Origin: JBHGBB01 sp041946755
Lineage (GTDB): Bacteria > UBP4 > UBA4092 > JAOAEQ01
Assembly: GCA_041946755.1 (NCBI GenBank)
Contig: JBHGBB010000123.1
Location: 1 to 11,984 of the forward strand
Direction: 5' to 3'
Length of the DNA stretch: 11,984 nucleotides
Position 1 is the first letter of the stretch. Each line of letters begins with the position of its first letter. The translations under genes were made by a program, and so were the position numbers. Shown in pieces: positions 7,051 to 11,984 of this stretch. The notes beneath the pieces are model-generated. The model saw nothing but the letters and a program-made list of their open reading frames with translations. It made no database searches and was not told the DNA's origin.

Positions 7051-7178
7051 TTATAACTCACTTCTTGTCAACGAAAATAAGTAACATAATCAGCTCACCT
7101 GTGCAAAAAACTGCACTATTTTTCGATGGTTTTACAGATACAATAATTAAAAAAGTGTATATTGATTTAGCTAGAACA

Positions 7179-7208
7179 TTGAAATAACTAATGTTAGTTA
7201 AATATAAT
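7179..7208 (+). promoter_or_regulatory. Promoter of the sigma factor gene
   Basis: TTGAAA (7179-7184, 5/6) and TATAAT (7203-7208, 6/6) are separated by 18 bases. Transcription would begin near 7215, leaving a leader of about 60 bases that contains a tandem ATGGTAAAAC repeat. The spacer is almost filled by a perfect dyad, described separately. Confidence 0.65.
7185..7200. promoter_or_regulatory. Operator-like dyad inside the promoter spacer
   Basis: TAACTAA (7185-7191), TG, TTAGTTA (7194-7200) is a perfect inverted repeat of 7-bp arms lying exactly between the -35 and -10. A protein bound here would block RNA polymerase, so repression of the sigma gene is the natural inference. No regulator gene is visible in the window. 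Confidence 0.5.
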
Positions 7209-7237
7209 AGATTACTGGCATAAATTCTGCGAATAAT

Positions 7238-7257
7238 ATGGTAAAACATGGTAAAAC
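7238..7257. repeat. Tandem ATGGTAAAAC repeat in the sigma gene leader
   Basis: Two exact adjacent copies of ATGGTAAAAC (7238-7247 and 7248-7257) lie 21 bases before the sigma ATG. Each copy has an ATG, but the reading frames close after 11 and 5 codons and lack ribosome sites. The role is unknown. Confidence 0.5.
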
Positions 7258-7277
7258 TAATTTAAGGATGTGACCTT

Positions 7278-8114
7278 ATGCTGCTAAACGATTCGCAAAG
7301 ATCTTTAGAAACATATCTTCACCAAATAAACTTAACTCCCTTATTGACTCCTCAAGAAGAAAAAAGATTAGCTATTCTCATGCGGAAAGGAGATGAAATA
7401 GCGCGAAAACGGTTTATTGAAGCGAACCTCCGATTCGTGGTAAAAATAGCAAAAACTTACAAAAGTTTTTCGATGTCGCTGCTTGATTTGATTCAAGAGG
7501 GGAACATTGGTCTCATCGATGCAGTCGAACGGTTCAATCCGAATTTAGGATATCGCTTCTCAACGTTTAGTGCATATTGGATTCGACAAGCAATTCAACG
7601 CGCGATCGCAAAAAAAGCCAGAATGATCCGCCTACCGGTTAGGAAATTCCGGGCAGTAGCGAAACTCGAACAATTCCGGGACCAGTTCTGGTTATTGCAT
7701 GCCCGCTATCCGGAAATCGAAGAAATAGCCAAACATTTCCGAACCTCAGTTGCCCAGATAAAGGCGCTATTAAAATCCAAAGATGCGATGTTATCTTTAG
7801 ATACTCCGTTAGAAGATGGAGTAAATCATTTCGGAGATTTAATCGAAAATAATGAAGAAGAACCGCCGCGCGATACTGCTAGTAATAACCAACTTCATGA
7901 TCGTATCTATGCGATTCTGGAAGGATTATCGGTTCGGGAAAGGAATATTCTCTTATCCCGATTTGGTTTCCTTGATGGTGAAGAAAAAAGTCTGCGAGTA
8001 ATCAGTAAACGATTTGGCATGAGTCAGGAAGGAATCCGGCGGATCGAGCAGGGTGCGATCGCTAAACTACGTCGATCTTCAGCATGTTACCAGCTTCAAC
8101 CATTGTTGCAGTAA
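7278..8114 (+). CDS. RpoD-like sigma-70 family RNA polymerase sigma factor (short, no region 1.1)
   Basis: The product is 278 residues and directs RNA polymerase to promoters. Region 1.2 starts near residue 8 (SLETYLHQINLTPLLTPQEE). Regions 2.1-2.2 run about 45-82 (ANLRFVVKIA, LLDLIQEGNIGLIDAVERF). Regions 2.3-2.4 run about 86-115 (YRFSTFSAYWIRQAIQRAIA). Region 3 is about 118-190. Region 4.2 has the helix-turn-helix VISKRFGMSQEGIRRIEQ at 241-258. Region 2.4 closely resembles that of primary sigma factors, so promoters near TTGACA/TATAAT are expected. The length and lack of region 1.1 suggest a group 2 alternative sigma (RpoS or SigB/C-like) more than the housekeeping RpoD, which is usually longer. 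The ribosome site AAGGA (7264-7268) is 9 bases before the ATG. It is a single-gene unit with its own promoter and terminator. Confidence 0.93.
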   Translation: MLLNDSQRSLETYLHQINLTPLLTPQEEKRLAILMRKGDEIARKRFIEANLRFVVKIAKTYKSFSMSLLDLIQEGNIGLIDAVERFNPNLGYRFSTFSAYWIRQAIQRAIAKKARMIRLPVRKFRAVAKLEQFRDQFWLLHARYPEIEEIAKHFRTSVAQIKALLKSKDAMLSLDTPLEDGVNHFGDLIENNEEEPPRDTASNNQLHDRIYAILEGLSVRERNILLSRFGFLDGEEKSLRVISKRFGMSQEGIRRIEQGAIAKLRRSSACYQLQPLLQ

Positions 8115-8130
8115 GTTTCATCCAATAAAG

Positions 8131-8191
8131 TAGGTCGGCAGAAGGAAGTGAAGAGGAGGTAAGGTAATATCTTCTGCCGACTTATTTTTTT
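8131..8191 (+). terminator. Rho-independent terminator of the sigma gene
   Basis: GTCGGCAGAAG (8134-8144) pairs perfectly with CTTCTGCCGAC (8171-8181), and the stem extends to 14 bp with a G-U pair. TTATTTTTTT follows. The 26-base loop is purine-rich and contains AGGAGGT (8155-8161), a perfect Shine-Dalgarno sequence without a start codon after it. Confidence 0.88.
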
Positions 8192-8271
8192 GCCGCATTA
8201 CTACCCAGTATAATCTACATCTCCACCCATACTTTTTCTTTATTATTTATCGCTAAAATCTTTTTTTTCTA

Positions 8272-8301
8272 TTGACAATCGCACTACTCTTGCATTATAG
8301 T
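8272..8301 (+). promoter_or_regulatory. Promoter of the amidase gene
   Basis: TTGACA (8272-8277, 6/6), an 18-base spacer and TATAGT (8296-8301, 5/6) precede the amidase ATG by 44 bases. This follows the sigma terminator, so the amidase is its own unit. Confidence 0.65.
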
Positions 8302-8345
8302 AAACAAAAAAAGGATTCAGAAAGGTAGATTTAGAATAAAAACCG

Positions 8346-9623
8346 ATGTTTTTCAGTAAAAAATCATTAAATTTAGCTATTATTATAAGTAGTTTAGTAT
8401 TCTTTTGCAGTACAATCTCCGTTTCACCTGGTGCTACCAAGAAAAAAACTACTCGAACTACATCACGGAGAATAACAAAGCCGACAATAGTAAAACCGAT
8501 GATTGAAGAGATTATCTATTGGCCCGGCCCGGAAAATACCAGTATCACCATCGATTTAAATGGTGCGGTTAAATATCAGACCAGCGACTTATCCGGTAAA
8601 ATGGGGCTGGTCCTCCAAACCGAAAATGCACCGTATAAAGAGGAGAAAAAAACCATTTATGTTGCCGATGGTTTAATCGATTCCATAAAGGTCGTTCCGC
8701 AAGGGGCAGGATGCTCGATAACCATTACCTTTACCACTCCAACCGACTATGAAATCAAGAAAACCGGTAAGTATCAGAATAAACCGGATTTATTGATTAT
8801 TAATGTTACCCGGCCGGAATCATTACGGGTCAAAAAAATCGATGTCGATAATTTGCAAAAATGGGAAGAGTCAACCAATGGAAAATTGGTTATCATCGAT
8901 CCCGGGCATGGTGGATTCGATTATGGTGCGGTTGGATATAATGGATTAAGAGAGAAAGAGATAACGCTTGATTTGGCGTTCCGGTTGAAAAAAAGGTTGG
9001 AATCGCTACCTAATATTCGAGCGGTATTAACCCGAGATGGCGATTATTATGTTTCGCTAAACCGGAGAAGACAAATTGCCGCGCAATTGGTTAATAAACT
9101 CGCTTCGAAGAATGTCGAGAAGAAAGCGGATATTATTTTTGTCAGTATCCACTTAAATGCACCGCAATATTCGGGGAATCGGACTGCACGTGGGACCGAG
9201 ATTTATTTTCTTAATTTCAGCGGCGAATCGGATGAAGCCTCAAAATATGTAGCTAATTTCGAAAACGAAGCGGATTTGGGATTTGAATCCGAACGTTTGA
9301 CCGATGACCCGATGCTCAATGGCGTTTTAGCGGAAATGATGATGCAGGGATTTGTTAATGAAAGTAGTATCCTGGCGGGGACAGTATTAACCAATGTGAA
9401 ACAGATGACGATGTTGCAAAGCCGGGGTGTGAAGAATGCCCGATTTGCAGTGTTAAAAGTACCGACTCCGAGTGTATTACTCGAAGTCGCGTTTATCACC
9501 AATCCTTATGAAGCGCAATTATTAATCGATGATGGATTTAAAAATACCGTTATGGATAAACTGGCGAATGCGATTTATGCCTTTTTTTATGCACGACCGG
9601 AAATGGAACCGCAACCCTCATAA
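8346..9623 (+). CDS. Exported N-acetylmuramoyl-L-alanine amidase (AMIN plus Amidase_3)
   Basis: The product is 425 residues. This zinc hydrolase cuts the bond between N-acetylmuramic acid and the peptide stem, splitting peptidoglycan during cell separation. Residues 1-30 form a signal peptide, followed by a basic Thr-rich linker. An AMIN domain (about 53-155, ending PDLLIINV) targets the enzyme to the wall or division site. The catalytic domain spans about 179-415. It carries zinc ligands His188 (IDPGHGG), Glu203 (GLREKEITLDLA) and His269 (FVSIHLNA), and the catalytic Glu380 (LLEVAFITN). The stretch of roughly 110 residues between His269 and Glu380 is where related AmiA/B/C enzymes hold a regulatory helix, which may be the case here too. 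The ATG is the only candidate because a TAA lies three codons upstream. The nearest ribosome-like site (AAAGG, 8321-8325) is too far away to help, so initiation may be weak. Confidence 0.93.
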   Translation: MFFSKKSLNLAIIISSLVFFCSTISVSPGATKKKTTRTTSRRITKPTIVKPMIEEIIYWPGPENTSITIDLNGAVKYQTSDLSGKMGLVLQTENAPYKEEKKTIYVADGLIDSIKVVPQGAGCSITITFTTPTDYEIKKTGKYQNKPDLLIINVTRPESLRVKKIDVDNLQKWEESTNGKLVIIDPGHGGFDYGAVGYNGLREKEITLDLAFRLKKRLESLPNIRAVLTRDGDYYVSLNRRRQIAAQLVNKLASKNVEKKADIIFVSIHLNAPQYSGNRTARGTEIYFLNFSGESDEASKYVANFENEADLGFESERLTDDPMLNGVLAEMMMQGFVNESSILAGTVLTNVKQMTMLQSRGVKNARFAVLKVPTPSVLLEVAFITNPYEAQLLIDDGFKNTVMDKLANAIYAFFYARPEMEPQPS

Positions 9624-9677
9624 TCCAGTCTAATCCTGCTCACTCTTGCATAAAGGTATCTCCCTATAGTAGATTAT

Positions 9678-9721
9678 TTATCAAATCGAATTCTATTTCA
9701 GGTAACTACCCGATTTGATAA
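9678..9721. other. Perfect 11-bp inverted repeat before argS
   Basis: TTATCAAATCG (9678-9688) pairs with CGATTTGATAA (9711-9721) across a 22-base loop, 42 bases before the argS start. There is no T-run after it, so it is a poor intrinsic terminator for the amidase. I looked for a T-box because an aminoacyl-tRNA synthetase follows, and saw no conserved T-box sequence. The role is unknown. Confidence 0.55.
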
Positions 9722-9763
9722 TCCTATTGGGTATCAAGTAAGAGATCTATCGTAAATCAAATT

Positions 9764-11437
9764 ATGGAAATTAAATCATTATTAATGCAAGCATTAGATT
9801 CAACCGTTATTAAACTACAAACAGCCGGTAAAATTCCGGCTGACCTGAGGTTGAATATCGCCGTGGAACAACCGCGAGATACTAGTCATGGAGATTATGC
9901 CACCAATCTGGCAATGCAACTGGCGAAACCGATGAAGCAGTCTCCGCGGGTAATAGCGGAACTGCTTCAAGATAGTCTGCTTGAAGAAAAAATCGGATTC
10001 ATCGATAAAATCGAAATTGCCGGAGCCGGGTTTATTAACTTCTATATCAAGGCAGAGCAATTCACCGATATTATTAAGCGAATCGACCAGCAGCGGGAAC
10101 ATTATGGGAAATCGAATCTCGGTGCCGGGAAAAAAGTTAATATCGAGTTTGTTAGCGCCAACCCTACCGGCCCTTTGAATGTAGTCAATGCCCGGGCCGC
10201 CTCGGTCGGGACCGCACTGGCGAATCTTTTAAATGCGGTTGGATTTCAAGCGCAGAAAGAATCGTATATCAATGATGCCGGAAATCAAGTAACCTTATTC
10301 GGCGCTTCATTACAAGCCCGATACTTCGAATTATTCGGTATTCCGATCGAGTTTCCGGAAACTGGATATCAAGGCGATTATGTTAAAGATATTGCTGCAG
10401 CAATCAAATCGGATCCACGAATAACCAAGTATACGCATCCGCAAGATATTCCGGTCGCAGTGTTTAAAGATATCGGGTTAGAGACAATCCTGGCACAACA
10501 GAAAGAGAACTTGAGCCGGTTCGGAGTAGAGTTCGATTGCTGGTTTCCGGAAAGCAGTTTGCATGCCACGAAGAAACTCGATGCAGCTCTCCAGATACTG
10601 CAATCGCGGAATTATACCCATACTACTGACGGTGCGCTCTGGTTTAAATCGACTGCGTTCGGTGATGAAAAAGACCGGGTATTGATTAAAAAAGACGGGG
10701 TGCCAACCTATCTGTTGGGAGATATTGCATATCATTTAGATAAATTCGAACGTGGATTCGACCGGGTAATCGATTTGTGGGGACCGGACCATCATGGCCA
10801 TATCTTACGGACTAAAGCGGCTATTCAAGCGTTAGGATATCCGCATGAACATTTTGAAATTATCATCGTCCAGCAGGTGAATCTGCTGCGCAGCGGTGAA
10901 AAAGTTAAAATGTCGAAACGAGCCGGGAAAATCGAAACCTTATCCGACCTGATTGATGAAGTCGGAGTCGATACCGCAAAATTCTTCTTTCTCCTGCGAA
11001 GTACCGACAGCCATCTCGATTTCGATTTAGAGTTAGCCAAACAGCAGACCAATGAGAATCCGGTATATTATGTTCAATATGCCTATGCCCGGGTATGTAG
11101 TATATTCAATCAGGTGAAAGAACGGAATGGAAACATCCCATCGATTGCAGAAGTCGATTTGAGTGTATTAAAATTACCGGAAGAAATCGAGTTGATTAAA
11201 TTGCTGGGGAATTTTCCGGATGTAATTGAAAAAGCCGCGGTGAATTACGAACCGCATCGCGTCCCGCATTATCTGATGCAACTGGCAGACGTATTTCATG
11301 CTTATTATAACCGGCATCGGGTCATCTCCGAGAATATTGCCCTGACCAATGCGCGCTTGATTCTTATGCAGGCAATAAAAATAGTTCTACAGAATGCGTT
11401 TAAAATCTTGGGTATTTCCGCTCCGGAACGGATGTAA
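9764..11437 (+). CDS. argS: Arginyl-tRNA synthetase with non-canonical HIGH motif
   Basis: The product is 557 residues, the usual length for a bacterial class I ArgRS, which charges tRNA-Arg with arginine using ATP. The N-terminal additional domain is about 5-97 (PRDTSHGDYATNLAMQLAK, GAGFINFYI). The catalytic core is about 120-430. The segment FVSANPTGPL (129-138) leads into residues 139-142, where the family's HIGH-type signature (often HVGH) reads NVVN. The second signature is normal, KMSKR at 382-386. GDIAYHLDKFERGFDRVIDLWGPDH (319-343) is typical of the core. The C-terminal DALR anticodon-binding domain is about 434-557 (PVYYVQYAYARV). The ORF is intact with no sign of decay. The ribosome site is weak. 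It follows the amidase by 140 bases. Confidence 0.95.
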   Translation: MEIKSLLMQALDSTVIKLQTAGKIPADLRLNIAVEQPRDTSHGDYATNLAMQLAKPMKQSPRVIAELLQDSLLEEKIGFIDKIEIAGAGFINFYIKAEQFTDIIKRIDQQREHYGKSNLGAGKKVNIEFVSANPTGPLNVVNARAASVGTALANLLNAVGFQAQKESYINDAGNQVTLFGASLQARYFELFGIPIEFPETGYQGDYVKDIAAAIKSDPRITKYTHPQDIPVAVFKDIGLETILAQQKENLSRFGVEFDCWFPESSLHATKKLDAALQILQSRNYTHTTDGALWFKSTAFGDEKDRVLIKKDGVPTYLLGDIAYHLDKFERGFDRVIDLWGPDHHGHILRTKAAIQALGYPHEHFEIIIVQQVNLLRSGEKVKMSKRAGKIETLSDLIDEVGVDTAKFFFLLRSTDSHLDFDLELAKQQTNENPVYYVQYAYARVCSIFNQVKERNGNIPSIAEVDLSVLKLPEEIELIKLLGNFPDVIEKAAVNYEPHRVPHYLMQLADVFHAYYNRHRVISENIALTNARLILMQAIKIVLQNAFKILGISAPERM

Positions 11438-11492
11438 TATTTGGAACTATTGCAATAAGATATTGATTGGAGTTTGGTTTTTTTTAATACCT

Positions 11493-11984
11493 ATGCATAC
11501 TATCTATGTATATACTCCGGGAGAAGGAGTTCGATATAATCAATTAGAACGGTCGGCAATCAAACGGGCGTTGGATGATGAGACCGCCATCCTCTGGGTG
11601 GATTTGGAAGCGCCGGATGATGAAGAAATCGATATTTTAGTTCATGATTTCAAGTTCCATGCATTATCGATCGAAGATTGTATCTTTCCGCAGAACCGGC
11701 CGAAAATAGAAGAGTTTCCGGATTATTCTTTCATAGTATTTCATGCGATTTCATATGATCCGACTCTTGAAAAAGGGCTGGGGTTCAACGAACTGGATAT
11801 TTTTATCGGCAAAAATTTTATTGTTACGGTGCATGATGAGCCGTTAAAAAATGTTACCGGAACCAAAGCGCGATGTAAAGAGAAACAGGAGATCATGAAA
11901 AAAGGGCCGGATTTCCTGCTCCATTTGCTCCTGGATTCGATTGTCGATAGTTATTTCCCGATTCTCGACCAGATGGATGAAGAG
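11493..11984 (+). CDS. corA: CorA-type magnesium/metal ion transporter, N-terminal part (cut by window edge)
   Basis: The first 164 residues are present and stay open to the last base. The segment holds the soluble cytoplasmic domain of CorA proteins: WVDLEAPDDEEIDIL, FKFHALSIEDC, RPKIEEFPDYSFIVFHAI, and ELDIFIGKNFIVTVHDEP. The transmembrane helices and the GMN pore motif lie outside the window, so the ion and exact subtype cannot be settled. The ATG follows the argS stop by 55 bases. No strong ribosome site is seen (GGAG at 11469-11472 is 20 bases away). The frame is open upstream of the ATG, so a TTG start at 11463 is possible but less likely. The T-run at 11478-11485 has no convincing stem, so argS and this gene may share a transcript. 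Confidence 0.9.
   Translation, partial: MHTIYVYTPGEGVRYNQLERSAIKRALDDETAILWVDLEAPDDEEIDILVHDFKFHALSIEDCIFPQNRPKIEEFPDYSFIVFHAISYDPTLEKGLGFNELDIFIGKNFIVTVHDEPLKNVTGTKARCKEKQEIMKKGPDFLLHLLLDSIVDSYFPILDQMDEE

Larger units (their letters stand above)
6507..7277. other. Long AT-rich divergent intergenic region
   Basis: This 770-base stretch separates the minus-strand prepilin/beta-helix block from the plus-strand sigma gene. I see no convincing gene. It holds the prepilin promoter (6731-6759) and its leader of about 220 bases, a small hairpin beside the ribosome site (CCCAA/TTGGG, 6531-6547), TAATTAGTT repeated at 6672-6680 and 7004-7012, a palindrome AAGAGCTCTT (7014-7023), the hairpin at 7026-7050, and the sigma promoter with its dyad (7179-7208). 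No known riboswitch class was recognised in the leader. Confidence 0.8.

Noticed and set aside
7063..7092. Tiny minus-strand frame MLLIFVDKK with AGGTGA upstream and a hairpin after it, like an attenuation leader
   Set aside because: The hairpin at 7026-7050 has no T-run, no structural gene follows on that strand within 500 bases, and no regulatory codon run is present.
7058..7249. 63-residue minus-strand reading frame in the intergenic region
   Set aside because: It has no ribosome site at its first ATG, no recognisable domain, overlaps the sigma promoter, and has composition expected of AT-rich non-coding DNA.
9203..9502. 99-residue minus-strand frame within the amidase gene
   Set aside because: It is a shadow of a gene with full catalytic motifs and has no domain of its own.
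9624..9763. T-box riboswitch upstream of argS
   Set aside because: Only 140 bases are available. I see no conserved T-box sequence, no specifier stem and no terminator/antiterminator pair with a T-run.
11454..11485. Intrinsic terminator after argS ending in the run of eight T
   Set aside because: No stable stem precedes the T-run; only a few weak pairs can be drawn.

Overview
The window looks like chromosomal DNA from an uncultured, moderately AT-rich bacterium, probably diderm. Paired prepilin-like and secreted beta-helix genes are common in candidate phyla such as Omnitrophota, Sumerlaeota and relatives. That placement is inferred from gene style only, and I cannot assign a phylum from one window.

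Left edge (1-1006): a 96-base sequence that can fold into a three-way junction lies about 95 bases upstream of a decayed transposase of the ISNCY/IS1202 type. The transposase is broken by two in-frame stops, a frameshift and a large internal deletion that removed the catalytic glutamate region, so it is a fossil.

Minus-strand block (1010-6759): this is the most unusual part. Two copies of one layout lie in tandem. In transcription order they are prepilin-like protein (6506-5847), secreted beta-helix protein (5707-3692), terminator; then prepilin-like protein (3547-2954), secreted beta-helix protein (2826-1078), terminator. The two beta-helix proteins differ through most of their length. They share a C-terminal Ig-like domain of about 80 residues and an ungapped 18-residue tail ending in R-F-E-[LI]-F-x. 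The two terminators share the stem base AAGCGGAG, and two of the promoters share a nearly identical -35 region. I read this as a duplicated surface or secretion cassette, with the tail as a possible sorting or docking signal.

Central divergent intergenic region (6507-7277): about 770 AT-rich bases without a convincing gene. It holds the promoter and long leader of the first prepilin gene on the minus strand, an 11-bp perfect hairpin of unknown role, and on the plus strand a sigma-70 type promoter whose spacer contains a perfect dyad that looks like an operator.

Plus-strand block (7278-11984): a short RpoD-like sigma factor with its own terminator; an exported AMIN plus Amidase_3 N-acetylmuramoyl-L-alanine amidase with its own promoter; argS, whose HIGH-equivalent motif reads NVVN; and the N-terminal 164 residues of a CorA-type metal transporter cut by the window edge. 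These are mostly housekeeping genes, so the accessory content sits to the left of about position 7000.
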